Of a stretch of DNA of 64,000 nucleotides, positions 49,922 to 60,489 are shown one piece after another. The notes beneath the pieces are model-generated. The model was not told the DNA's origin. It did no database searches and worked only from the letters and a program-made list of their open reading frames with translations. The position numbers and the translations under genes are program-made. The stretch covers positions 32,634,027 through 32,698,026 of the forward strand of contig CM035233.1 in assembly GCA_020226215.1 (NCBI GenBank), given 5' to 3'. Positions within the stretch are counted from its first letter, which is position 1; every line of letters starts with the position of its first letter. The DNA comes from Sindora glabra. Taxonomy: Eukaryota; Streptophyta; Magnoliopsida; Fabales; Fabaceae.

Positions 49922-50990
49922 CTAAAGATCTATTTCCTTTTTGATTACTTTGGTTTGATCTATTATGGTAGAATGCACCATCATACTAGCCAATTCTTCA
50001 CCTCTATTTTCTTTTAACTCTTCTCTATTGTTTTTAGGGTCTTTTTGGCTTAAAGCATTTGTATCTATTTTAGCCATGCTTGAATGATAATGAATGGAAT
50101 AATTATAATCCTTCACAAACTCCATCCATCTTTTTGTCTCATGTTAAGTTCTTTTAGTTCAAAAATATATTTAAGACTTTTATGATCTATATAAAATTTT
50201 ACAAGTAGTCCTATATAAATAATATCTCCATATTTTCAAAGCAAATATCACAACTACTATTTCCAAATCATGAGTGGGATAATTCATCTCATGCTTTTTC
50301 AATTGGCAGGATACATAAGCTATCACTCTACCTTTTACATTAATATGCATTGGAACCCTATTTGAGGTATATCATAGTATACTATATATCTTTCTGCACT
50401 CTTAAGCAATGCCAGCATTGGAGCAAAGTTAGACATTCTTTTAGTCTTTAGAAGCTTTTCTCATATTGATTGCTCCACTCAAACTTAACTTTTTTTATGA
50501 GTCAATTCGTTTAATGGTGTAACTATTTTTAAGAATTTTTTTACAAACCTTCTATAATATATGACTAACTTAAGAAGTTTATGTCTTTCTATTATTGAAA
50601 ATAGTTGTAGCCATTTGCATACAGCTTCAACTTCTTAAGGGTCTACTTGTATTCCTTCTTTTGACATTATGTGACCCAAGAAATGCACTTTCTTTATCCA
50701 AAACTCATATTTTAAGAATTTAGTGCATGACTTATAGTTCTTTTAATGATTATAGTGTAATTCTTAAATGCTACACATAATCCTCTTCACTCTTGGGATA
50801 TATCAAGATATTATTAATAAATACAACAATGATTTTATCTAAAAAATGATTGAAAATATAAGTCATTAAATTCTTAAATTCCATAAATACTACAAGAACA
50901 TTAGTCAATATAAAAAATATAACTAAAAACTTATAATGGTTGTAATAAATCTAAAATGTCATTTTGAAGACATCTTTCTTTATTGATGTT
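49922..50990 (-). pseudogene. Tekay-like RT/RNase H remnant
   Basis: The open piece 49922-50125 (MEFVKDYNYSIHYHSSMAKI, then DTNALSQK) is the RNase H tail (family WLELLKDYD..I.YHPGKANVVADALSRK). Decayed RNase H and RT extend to about 50990, including a segment near 50280 matching the ...QLK.HE.NYPTHD part. The N-terminal RT motif kept in the related element at 7425-7643 is absent here. Inactive. Confidence 0.75.
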
Positions 50991-51234
50991 ACCCACATAA
51001 TACATCTTTTATTCACTAATTTTTAAACTTTCACACATAATATGAAAGTAGGCATCCTTACCTTCTTTTCACCTTGAAAAACTTGAACCTTTCTTCCTTT
51101 TGGGCAATGAGTTATGGTTTTATGATAACAATTAACACAAGCATGATATTTCGCTAACTAGTTTGTTCTTAGAATTTTGCTATAATTCTCCATATCTAAC
51201 ATTATTACATCAATTAAAGTTGAATATTTATTAT

Positions 51235-51435
51235 CTATACTTTGTACCCTTTAACATTGTAGATTGTAAGAATGTCCTTTCCCTCTAGTGTATTTGCTAA
51301 TAAAAAATCTTCTAATTTGTCTAATGATTTTAAAAGTTCAATCACTAAATTTCTAGACATAAATGAATATGTGGCACTAGGGTTAGACAACACTTTTATT
51401 TGAAAGGTTTTAACTAAAATTGTACCTATTATCAC
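51235..51435 (-). pseudogene. Tekay-like protease fragment
   Basis: 66 open residues start MIIGTILV and include SNPSATYSFMS, corresponding to D-P-G-A-T-HSF-(V/I)-S of related proteases; the catalytic Asp is replaced by Asn and the Gly by Ser. It aligns with the fragment at 7927-8127. Sequence between 51450 and 52300 should be the gag but shows only weak, stop-filled traces. Confidence 0.78.
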
Positions 51436-52322
51436 TACATTAGAAGTTTATGCCTCATAACACATCATGGAAACATCCTTGCTTGAGTCCTAGCTAGCTC
51501 TTTCCTTTTATTTTTCTTATTCAACATCATTGGTAGTTTCATTACAATTGTATTTTGAATAGGTCGCACACTAGGGGTTGAATTATTGCTCTGTTGAGCA
51601 TTGAGCACTTATAAGCTTAGTGTCCTAACAAAATTTAAATACTTACCTCTATCCCTACATCTCTACCACCTTTTTCTTAAAAATTCATCTTCCTTTTTCC
51701 TCAGTCTGCTTCTCTTAAAGGCAATAGGAAAAAAATGCCTATACCCATACCTATACTCCTATAGGGTTTGTATGGATGTGAGTTTTATCTCTATGAATGA
51801 AAGAAAACTGTTTAGTTATTTTTTCTCTATAATGAGTCACTCAACTATGAGTATAGGAATAACTTCCAACTCAGCAATGTTAGAGAAAATGGATGCTCAA
51901 TTTGATTGCTATAGCATTAAAGATAGAGCTTCAATTGCTATCTAGATCTAGGAGAAAAGAATGTGCTTTTATAATTTAGAATGCTAAGCTCCATCCTTCT
52001 TATACGAGACAACACTTAATCAAACAAAAATAGGCCTAGGATTTTCTAAAGGTATATTCATGGAGGGTTTGTGCTTCGGTAATTCTATATGTGCTCTAGT
52101 TTATCTTTAAGGCATTCTAGCTTAAGTCTGTTTTCTCCTAATCATAGTTCCATAAAAATGACTTTAATTAACAAATGCTACTTTTCTAGAAAAGGAATTA
52201 GAAAGAAACCTAAGCTTTATGCATTCACTGTGATTGATATCTACTCTTCTTTTAACCTTCCATAGTCTTTATGATCTAATTAAGCCTTTTTTAACTCTAC
52301 TGTAAAGACTATCTGAACTAGT

Positions 52323-52337
52323 CTTTGATATTAACTT
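52323..52337 (-). promoter_or_regulatory. Decayed primer-binding site of the Tekay-like element
   Basis: The plus strand tctttgatattaact corresponds to the inverted GCTCTGATACCAACT of related elements, next to the LTR end at about 52338. Confidence 0.5.
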
Positions 52338-52817
52338 TTTCATGAGCTAATTTTTAGGTATTGTGATTAGCATAAAGATATCTGATTAGTATTAATACGC
52401 CAATTAATTATCTTTACAAGCCTTCAAGATATTCCAAACTTTTACTTTTTCATAAGATAAGTATTAATATGCCAATTAGATAAGTGCTTATGGAAATAGT
52501 TTTACTTATTTGTGCATAAAGAAGTTGAAAATATAAATTACATTTATCAATTATTATTTATACAAGAGTGTTAAATTTTTAAAAACATAACCCTATACAT
52601 AATTACTATTAAAAGATAAGAATTTTAATTAGGACACCACAAAATACTATATTGAAGTTTCCTGAAAATGAGATTAAGGTTTACACAGATGTCAGTCATG
52701 TTTGGGATCCATGCTTTGTATCTATAAATGAAATTTGGCAAAAGAATATGAGTATTAGAATACTCAGTAAGTGGTTACTTTTCTCTTTTTCCTAGGGATA
52801 TTTCACCACATTAGATT

Positions 52818-52819
<2 letters not shown>

Positions 52820-52881
<62 letters not shown>
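52820..52881. repeat. (TA)n microsatellite, about 30 units
   Basis: An uninterrupted AT dinucleotide run ends 38 bases left of the copia insertion point. Confidence 0.95.
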
Positions 52882-52886
<5 letters not shown>

Positions 52887-52914
52887 CATACTGATTAATT
52901 AAGGCTCTCGGGTA

Positions 52915-52919
52915 CTATC
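52915..52919. repeat. Target-site duplication (ctatc) of the copia element
   Basis: Identical to 62156-62160 on the other side of the element. Confidence 0.95.
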
Positions 52920-53909
52920 TGTTGGTGTATGTCCTAGAGCCAATCATATTGATGATTGAAGTTATATACAATGTATTATGTTTTAGGCAATTTAATTATT
53001 ATATTTTGTTTTTATTATTATTATGCGCAATTTATAACTTAATATAATAATTATCCTTGGAATAGCTTTGCTATTCCTAAAATGCCCCTAGTCAAGTATT
53101 ATTATGAAAAGGATAGTAATAATACATCGAGACTAGCATGTATAGTGACTGATGATTACGAATCATGGATATGTGATATCAAGTCAATACATGAGTACAT
53201 TGCTAGTGAACAATGTACTGGACTGACCCACTATGAGAATATTGCATGGATAAACGTGTCATAAGTTATTCTCATATGATCACAACTACACATAAACCTT
53301 TGACCTGAAGTCACTACGGTTCCCTACATGAGAAATTACTCACTTTAATATTGTCCTATGTCACCTTTAATCAGGTGACAAGTAGGGCATTGATTGGGTG
53401 TGTCATAAATCATGCAGAGGGAAGTGAGTGATGTAAATGGGATTTTGTTACTCTTGTATAAAAGAGAAATATCCTTGGGCCCCTTGATTGAGTGAGACTT
53501 AGAAATGCATGGCCATGCTCAGTTGAATTAATATGTGATATTAATTATTTATTTTAAGTCTACTCAGTATCAAGAAATATAAATTGAACATTGACGAGGA
53601 TGACACATTCCATGCCTCCAGTTCAATTTGGATATTATTACAAAAGGGTCATGATGTAAAACGTTGATCATGTATTAGGTGGATGTCGAATCACAGACAT
53701 TCTTACTACTTGAGTGGCAGTGATGTATTGCTAGATACCGCTCGCTGTCTATGGCTCAATAATAAGTCATTGTCAACGTAGTAAGAACCTACAGGGTCAC
53801 ACAAAAGGAGTAGGAATAAGACAATAATTAATTGGACTTTAATTATATTAATATCCAATTAATTGGACTTATTTTCGTGCATATATATTATTAAGAATAA
53901 TAAATTCAC

Positions 53910-53955
<46 letters not shown>

Positions 53956-54586
53956 GTGATATTATTTGATATTAAAGTAATATCAAGTAATTATCTTATC
54001 AGATATTAGATAAATATATTATGAGATAATATTATTTTGATATTTGATAACTATATGCAATTATCTAATATTAAGATATTTATATTATGAGATAATATCA
54101 TTATCTAATATTAGATAATTAATAGATAAGTCTTATCTCTTCCCATTATCTCTAGGATAAGGATAAGATGAGTTGTTAAGTGTGATTAGGATTTTGGAAG
54201 CATTATCCTAGTAGGACTAGGATTATGGCTTGCCTAAGTTCTATAAAAAGGGACTTGAGGGCAGCACTTAATAATCACGTTTTAAGCTTCCATATAAACC
54301 CTAAATCACTTCAAAAACATCCAATCCTAATTCTTAGAGAGAAAAACGCATCCTAGCAGACGCGTGGAGGGTGAGAGGTCGTTGTTCACTCCGTGTGGAT
54401 ACCGTAGAGACGCTGTACCTTCCGGCCGGCGTTTGATTCATCCGCTCTCAAGTTTTGATCAGTAGAAACACGAGTGCCCAATAGGTAAAACCCTAATCAT
54501 TGACTCATGCTTTTTGCATGGATCCTAGGTAGAATTCGGATCAAAATTTAAAATTCCGCTGCATGTGATAATCCGAATTCCCAACA
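52920..54586 (+). repeat. 5' LTR of the copia element
   Basis: 1667 bp, TGTTGG...CCAACA. It contains a (TA)n tract (53915-53951), AT-rich palindromes of the TATCTAATATTAGATA type near 54100, and a TATA box. The 60-codon open frame 53082-53264, repeated in the 3' LTR, has no recognised motif. Confidence 0.98.
54242..54249 (+). promoter_or_regulatory. TATA box of the copia LTR promoter
   Basis: TATAAAAA lies in a GC-richer context (ttctataaaaagggac), about 345 bases before the LTR end. Transcription would start some 25-35 bases downstream, defining R. The same box is at 61812 in the 3' LTR. Confidence 0.65.
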
Positions 54587-54587
54587 G

Positions 54588-54599
54588 TGGTATCAGAGC
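54588..54599 (+). promoter_or_regulatory. Primer-binding site, initiator Met tRNA
   Basis: TGGTATCAGAGC, one base after the LTR end, is complementary to the 3' end of plant initiator tRNA-Met, as usual in copia elements. Confidence 0.95.
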
Positions 54600-54642
54600 T
54601 TCTTGCAAAAAATATATAGTTCTGATTATGTGTTTTACCGTT

Positions 54643-54760
54643 TTTGATGAATATTTATATGATAAATACATGTCAAATCTGTTTCGGTTTAAATCAGAAG
54701 TTACACATTTTGATGAATATTTATGTGATAAATTAATATCAAATCAGTTTTTGTTTAAAC
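54643..54760 (+). repeat. Imperfect direct repeat in copia leader
   Basis: Two copies of tttgatgaatatttat-tgataaat...tcaaatc-gttt...gtttaaa, 65 bases apart. Confidence 0.85.
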
Positions 54761-55252
54761 TAGATATATATGTGATATATGTTTACTCGTGTATGATTCT
54801 GATTTCGTAAATATATATATGATATATATGATTTGAATTTTGAATCAGATTATCAATTGATGAGATTAATTGTATGAATATGATCATGCGTTTTTCTGCT
54901 TCATATATGCGTAGAATCTGTTCTGAACATGTGATGTTCTCTGCATTTAAAGCATAAAACCTAGTCAGCATAGAATTGATGTGATTAATTCTGAATCTGT
55001 AAAGACTTGTTTAAATTCGTTTAATATGATTAAGTTGAATCTGGTCTATGAGGTATATGTATGCTTTAAATTATTTGAATATGGCTGGATCTGTTTTGAT
55101 ATGATTAAAATTATTCAAAGTGTTTAGGACGTAAATCCTATTTTAAACTATGATTTGAATGTCAATCATATAGTCGAATTGTTCGACTTGGGGTGTGTCA
55201 ATTGTTGGCAAAATGAATCAAAATTTGAATGTCAGATGTATTCAATTTTTAG

Positions 55253-55350
55253 CCCGGGGGGGCTCCGCCCCCCACACCCCCCGGCAAGGGGGCGCTGCCC
55301 CCTTGACCCCCGCCCGCTAACCGGCTAGCGGGACCGCCGTGCTAACTCTG
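55253..55350 (+). promoter_or_regulatory. GC-rich triple-hairpin block in copia leader
   Basis: Three consecutive perfect stems. 55257-55273: GGGGGGC/GCCCCCC, loop TCC. 55285-55305: CAAGGGGGC/GCCCCCTTG, loop GCT. 55313-55332: CCCGCTA/TAGCGGG, loop ACCGGC. The block is far more GC-rich than the AT-rich leader around it. It could be a packaging, dimerisation or translation element; the function is inferred only from structure and position. Confidence 0.85.
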
Positions 55351-56514
55351 CGTAGCGTTCAAAATTATTTTTGTTCTTAAGGCGCCGTTTTAAAACATGA
55401 TTTTTTATGATAAAGATGTTATGAAATATATATATGTCAATCATCCTCTTTATCTTGGTTACATATATTTCTTAGCATTTATTACATATGATGCATGAAT
55501 GTGTTGCATAGTATGGCCCTTGGAGTTTTTAATGGATGGATTTTAAAATACGACCTGCGTGTCGTGTCTTCCTCTATTTCTCTAATGTATATTCTCTTCT
55601 CATCTCAATTCCCCCCGAATGTAACTCGGGGTTTCTGTTGTAAATTTGTAATTGCAATGGAGTATTCTTTGCTTGGAACAAGGAGAAGCTAAGGAGCTAT
55701 GAGACAAGAAGAAGCTAAGGAGTTAGTTAGGAATGTCATTAGAAAATAGAATTTTGGGCCATACTATGCGATATATTGATTTCTTTATTATGTGATGATA
55801 TTGATGAGCATGCATTTATTATGTGATAGAATGTGTTCCTACTATGTGATAGTTCTATTCATTGCGTGATATATGATATATGGTAGTCTATTTTATTCAT
55901 TTACTTTATATGATATATGAGATATGCTAGATATATTGCATGAATAAATAGGCTAGTTATGGTGAGATCTGATAATAATTAAGTTGAAATCCCTCATCCA
56001 AAATATTAAGTCAGTAATAATTAATGATGCCTTCCAATATTTGGCACTCATCAAGGCCTCGATCGACATAAGGTAGGTTTGCCAAAGCAAGGTACCTCGT
56101 TTATCTTGGTGAGATGCGACTGGATAATAGTGATATCCGAATGTCAAATATTGGGTCCGACTTAACTAGGATATCTCAATAGGATTGAGACCTAGAGGCA
56201 TAGAGTTGGGCTTTAGTTCATAAGATGAACTAGGACAAATGTTGTTCACCCAACTATCCAAGAGTTGTATATGATACAATTGGCAAGTGTTGCTTACCTA
56301 AATAACTAAGTTTTAAGTGATTAGCCAAAGCTAACTTAAAGCTTGGTGAAATATGGATCTTGGCCCACTAGAAAGCTTAAATACTATGACTTTCCGAATT
56401 AATAGTGAGGGCTATTAATTTGAATGAAATAGTGGGAGGTACATTTAATAAAAGACCTTATTAAATGTTTTAAATTTAATACTTACTTTGCATATTTCTG
56501 TCGTAGATAACCAA

Positions 56515-59500
56515 ATGGCTAATACATCAAATAACTTATCACTGCGATCGGTCCTTGAGAAGGACAAACTGAATGGAACAAACTTCCTGGACTGGTACAG
56601 GAATTTGAGGATAGTCCTCAAACATGAGCGTAAAATGTATGTCCTAGAGGGACCTGTTCCTCAAGAACCTGAAGCTACTGCCCCTCGAGCTCAAAAGGAT
56701 GCTTATAAGAAGCATCATGATGACGCATTAGATGTCGGTTGTCTCATGTTGGCTACCATGGACTCTGAGCTTCAGAAGCAACATGAGAACATGGAAGCTT
56801 ATGACATGCTTGAGCATCTTAAGAAGCTTTATGAAGGCCAAGCTCGGCATGAGAGGTTTGAGGTGACAAAAGCCTTGTTTCAGTGCAAACTGGCAGAAGG
56901 AAACCCTGTTGGGCCTCATGTACTCAAAATGATTGGGTATGTTGAGAACCTTGAAAGATTGGGTGCACCACTAGGTCAAGAGTTGGCCACTGACTTAATT
57001 CTGCAATCGTTGCCACAGAGTTATGGTCAATTTATCATGAATTACAACATGAATGAAATTGACAAACCACTGCCAGAATTGTTAAGCATGTTAAGAACTG
57101 CTGAACAAAATTTGCAGAAGACTAAGCCTAAAACCATAATGATGGTTCAAAAGGGCAAAGGAAAAGGAAAAGGCAAGGGCAAAAACAAGAAGGATTCCAA
57201 ATCCAAAGGCAAGCCCAAGTCTAAATCCTCTGCACTGAAACCAAAAGGGGGTGTGGCTAAGGAAGGGACATGCTTCCATTGCGGTCAAACTGGACATTGG
57301 AAAAGAAACTGCAAGGTCTATCTGGAAGATCTGAAAAAGAAGAAGGGAAGTGAGACTTCCGCTTCAGGTATCTATGTTATAGAAATTAATGTTTCAACTT
57401 CTATATCTTGGGTATTAGATACCGGATGCGGTTCTCACATTTGTACAAATGTGCAGGAACTACAAAGGAGTAGGACTTTAGCTAAAGGCGAAGTGGACCT
57501 ACGAGTTGGCAATGGAGCAAGAGTTGCTGCGCTAGCTGTAGGGACATATTATCTATCTTTACCTTCTGGTTTAGTAATAGAATTAGAGGATTGTTATTTT
57601 GTGCCTGCTATCAGCAGGAATATTATTTCTGTTTCTTGTTTGGACAAGAAAGGTTTTTCATTTATAATAAAGGACAAAAGTTGTTCAGTTTATTTAAATG
57701 AAATGTTTTACTGCAGTGCACAAATGTTCAATGGGCTCTATATTCTTGATCTTGAAATGCCTGTCTATAACATAAACACTAAGCGATTTAAATCAAATGA
57801 TTTAAATCCAACCTATCTCTGGCATTGTCGTTTGGGCCATATAAATGAGAAGCGCATATCCAAGCTCCATAAGGATGGATTCTTGGATTCATTTGATTTT
57901 GAATCATATGAAATATGCGAATCTTGTTTGCTAGGAAAAATGACTAAAACACCATTCACTGGACACAGTGAAAGGGCTAATGATCTATTGGGTCTTATAC
58001 ATACTGATGTATGTGGGCCCATTAGTTCACCTGCTAGAGGAGGTTTTCAGTACTTCATTACATTTACTGATGATTTCAGTAGATATGGATATGTGTATCT
58101 TATGAAACACAAATCAGAATCCTTTGAAAAGTTCAAGGAATTCAAGAATGAAGTGCAAAACCAACTTGATAAAAGTATTAAAACACTTCGATCAGATCGA
58201 GGTGGAGAATACTTAAGCCAAGAATTTGATGACTATCTAAAGGAGTGTGGTATAGTATCACAACTCACTCCACCTGGAACGCCACAATGGAATGGTGTTT
58301 CAGAAAGGAGAAATCGTACCTTGTTAGACATGGTACGATCTATGATGAGTCATATAGATCTTCCAATCTCCTTTTGGGGGCATTCTCTAGAGACAGCTGC
58401 TTTTACGCTTAACCGTGTTCCCTCTAAAACGGTTCAAAAGACTCCATATGAGATATGGACTGGGAAACGTCCTAGCTTGTCTTTTATGAAGATTTGGGGT
58501 TGCGAGGCCTATGTAAAACGTCAAGTTTCTGATAAGCTTGGACCCAAATCGGATAAGTGCTACTTTGTGGGGTATCCTAAGGAAACTAAGGGATACTATT
58601 TCTATAATCCTACTGAAGGCAAAGTGTTTGTCGCACGAACTGGTGTTTTTCTGGAAAGAGAATTTATCTCTAAGAAAAACTGTGGGAGAAAAGTAGAAAT
58701 CGAAGAAGTACGAGACCCACAAAGTAACACTGAACCTATAATAGAGCCTGGAAAGGGACCACAAGATGTTGTGGGTCAGGAACTAGCTCAAGTAACACAA
58801 GGCCCACGTAAGTCTGGTAGGATACGCCATGAGCCCGAGAGATATGGATTTCTTGTAACTCAAAATGGCGATGTTTTACTCATGGATCAAGATGAGCCTA
58901 CAACTTACCAAGAAGCTATAAAAGGGCCAGACTCTGAGAAGTGGCTTGAGGCCATGAAATCTGAGATGGATTCCATGTATACTAACCAAGTATGGACTTT
59001 GGTTGATCCACCTGAAGGGGTAAAACCCATTAGGTGCAAATGGGTTTTCAAGAAGAAAACCGACATGGATGGTAACGTGCAAACCTTTAAGGGACGATTA
59101 GTTGCAAAAGGTTATAGGCAAGTTCATGGTATAGACTATGATGAGACCTATTCCCCAGTTGCCATGCTTAAATCCATCCGGATTTTGCTTGCTATTGCAG
59201 CTTTTTATGATTACGAAATCTGGCAGATGGATGTCAAAACAGCTTTTCTTAATGGAAAGCTCCTCGAGGATGTGTACATGACACAGCCCGAGGGTTTTGT
59301 CATTCCTGAAACTGCTGGAAAGGTATGTAAGCTACAACGATCCATTTATGGATTAAAGCAAGCTTCACGGAGTTGGAATCTTTGTTTTGATGAGGCAATC
59401 AAAGAATTTGGTTTCATCAAAAATGAAGATGAATCTTGTGTTTACAAAAGGGTTAGTGGGAGCACAATTATTTTCCTTGTATTGTATGTGGATGACATAC

Positions 59501-59898
59501 TACTCATCGGAAATGATATCCCTACACTGCAAACAGTAAAGACTTGGTTAGGGAATTGTTTCTCGATGAAAGACTTAGGCGAAGCTGCCTATATATTAGG
59601 TATTAAGATCTATAGAGATAGATCAAGAAAATTGCTTGGCCTAAGTCAGAGTACATACATAGATAAAGTGTTAAAACGGTTTAACATGCAAGAATCTAAA
59701 AGAGGATTTTTGCCTATGTCGCATGGCATAAATTTGTCCAAAACTCAGTGTCCTTCGACACAAGATGAGAAGGACCGGATGAATAAGATACCATATGCAT
59801 CAGCAATTGGATCTATCATGTATGCCATGATATGTACTCGTCCTGATGTCTCGTATGCTTTAAGCATGACGAGCAGGTACCAGTCAAATCCTAGGTGA
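56515..59898 (+). CDS. gag-pol: Copia gag-pol polyprotein (truncated by frameshift)
   Basis: The ATG at 56515 is chosen because it gives the typical MANTS...LSLRS...LNGTNFLDWYRNLR gag start; an upstream non-ATG extension is unlikely. Domains: gag about residues 20-210; Lys/Gly-rich basic stretch 213-246; CCHC zinc knuckle 253-266 (C-FH-C-GQTG-H-WKRN-C); protease with D302-T-G; HHCC zinc site H437, H441, C468, C471; integrase DD35E with D498, D561, E597; RT with D906 in QMDVKTAFLNG and the YVDD box at D993-D994. In the family it makes the particle, cDNA and integration machinery. After residue 1127 a TGA (59896-59898) appears because of an extra base in the CCTAGGTGAA context. The RNase H portion continues in the +1 frame (59899-60475). 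Confidence 0.97.
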   Translation: MANTSNNLSLRSVLEKDKLNGTNFLDWYRNLRIVLKHERKMYVLEGPVPQEPEATAPRAQKDAYKKHHDDALDVGCLMLATMDSELQKQHENMEAYDMLEHLKKLYEGQARHERFEVTKALFQCKLAEGNPVGPHVLKMIGYVENLERLGAPLGQELATDLILQSLPQSYGQFIMNYNMNEIDKPLPELLSMLRTAEQNLQKTKPKTIMMVQKGKGKGKGKGKNKKDSKSKGKPKSKSSALKPKGGVAKEGTCFHCGQTGHWKRNCKVYLEDLKKKKGSETSASGIYVIEINVSTSISWVLDTGCGSHICTNVQELQRSRTLAKGEVDLRVGNGARVAALAVGTYYLSLPSGLVIELEDCYFVPAISRNIISVSCLDKKGFSFIIKDKSCSVYLNEMFYCSAQMFNGLYILDLEMPVYNINTKRFKSNDLNPTYLWHCRLGHINEKRISKLHKDGFLDSFDFESYEICESCLLGKMTKTPFTGHSERANDLLGLIHTDVCGPISSPARGGFQYFITFTDDFSRYGYVYLMKHKSESFEKFKEFKNEVQNQLDKSIKTLRSDRGGEYLSQEFDDYLKECGIVSQLTPPGTPQWNGVSERRNRTLLDMVRSMMSHIDLPISFWGHSLETAAFTLNRVPSKTVQKTPYEIWTGKRPSLSFMKIWGCEAYVKRQVSDKLGPKSDKCYFVGYPKETKGYYFYNPTEGKVFVARTGVFLEREFISKKNCGRKVEIEEVRDPQSNTEPIIEPGKGPQDVVGQELAQVTQGPRKSGRIRHEPERYGFLVTQNGDVLLMDQDEPTTYQEAIKGPDSEKWLEAMKSEMDSMYTNQVWTLVDPPEGVKPIRCKWVFKKKTDMDGNVQTFKGRLVAKGYRQVHGIDYDETYSPVAMLKSIRILLAIAAFYDYEIWQMDVKTAFLNGKLLEDVYMTQPEGFVIPETAGKVCKLQRSIYGLKQASRSWNLCFDEAIKEFGFIKNEDESCVYKRVSGSTIIFLVLYVDDILLIGNDIPTLQTVKTWLGNCFSMKDLGEAAYILGIKIYRDRSRKLLGLSQSTYIDKVLKRFNMQESKRGFLPMSHGINLSKTQCPSTQDEKDRMNKIPYASAIGSIMYAMICTRPDVSYALSMTSRYQSNPR

Positions 59899-60475
59899 AC
59901 CTCACTGGACTGCCGTTAAGAATATCCTTAAGTACTTAAGAAGGACTAAGGATTCATTCTTAATATATGGAGGAGAGGAAGAACTTGTTGTAAAAGGTTA
60001 CACTGATGCCAGTTTTCAATCCGACAAGGATGACTTTAGATCGCAGTCAGGTTATGTATTTAGCCTGAATGGTGGTGCTGTATGCTGGAAGAGTTCAAAG
60101 CAAGAAACAGTGGCCGACTCTACTACAGAGGCTGAGTATATTGCTGCATCTGATGCATCAAAAGAGGCTGTTTGGATCAAAAAGTTCATTACTGAACTTG
60201 GCGTTGTTCCTAGCATTACAAACCCAGTGGATCTCTATTGTGACAACAATGGAGCCATTGCACAAGCCAAGGAACCCAGATCTCACCAGCGATCCAAACA
60301 TATACTTAGGCGCTTCCATCTCATTCGAGAAATTATCGATAGAGGAGATGTGAAGATATGCAAAGTACCAACTGATGATAATATCGCCGACCCACTGACA
60401 AAGCCTTTAGCGCAGAAAAAGCATGATGGTCATACTATGTCACTTGGTATTAGATACATAAGTGATTGGCTCTAG
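59899..60475 (+). pseudogene. Copia RNase H domain, out of frame with gag-pol
   Basis: This frame continues the polyprotein after a one-base shift and is open to the TAG at 60473-60475. It shows HWTAVKNILKYLRRTKD, then YTDASFQSDKDDFRSQSGYVF, STTEAEYIAASDASKEAVW, LYCDNNGAI and NIADPLTKPL, all conserved copia RNase H motifs. The Asp in YTDAS, the Glu in TEAEY and the Asp in CDNN are the expected catalytic carboxylates. It would degrade the RNA of the RNA-DNA hybrid, but in this copy it cannot be joined to RT without a frameshift. Confidence 0.93.
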
Positions 60476-60478
60476 TCC

Positions 60479-60489
60479 AAGTGGGAGAT
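60479..60489 (+). promoter_or_regulatory. Polypurine tract of the copia element
   Basis: AAGTGGGAGAT lies immediately before the 3' LTR (TGTTGG), four bases after the RNase H stop codon. Confidence 0.9.

Larger units (their letters stand above)
52338..52919 (-). mobile_element. 5' LTR of Tekay-like element (part 1)
   Basis: The inner LTR end lies near 52338 (tttcatgagc, related to TGTCATGACC). The segment shares cataaagatatctg and atactcagtaagtggttac with the fragment at 34155. It is cut at 52919 by the copia insertion (TSD ctatc) and resumes at 62156. A (TA)n tract lies at 52820-52881. Confidence 0.7.
54600..56514 (+). other. Long untranslated leader of the copia element
   Basis: About 1.9 kb separates the primer-binding site from the gag ATG. 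It contains an imperfect direct repeat of about 52 bases at 54643-54694 and 54708-54760, a GC-rich block with three hairpins (55253-55350), and a series of variants of tatgtgat around 55765-55890. Many short ATGs precede gag, so the gag start is likely reached by a non-scanning mechanism or a spliced or shorter RNA (inference). The frame 55495-55692 is not a recognised protein. Confidence 0.8.

Noticed and set aside
53082..53264. 60-codon open frame present identically in both copia LTRs (also 60652-60834)
   Set aside because: The identity follows from the LTRs being almost identical. The frame lies upstream of the TATA box and has no recognised motif.
55250..55350. GC-rich island as bacterial or organelle contamination
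   Set aside because: It lies inside a continuous copia leader between a primer-binding site and gag, with AT-rich sequence on both sides and no foreign gene.
55495..55692. 65-codon frame in the copia leader
   Set aside because: No recognisable domain; its position in a non-coding leader and its composition suggest chance.
58387..58764. 125-codon minus-strand frame inside copia gag-pol
   Set aside because: It is antisense to the integrase-RT linker of a well-supported gag-pol gene, with no independent motif.
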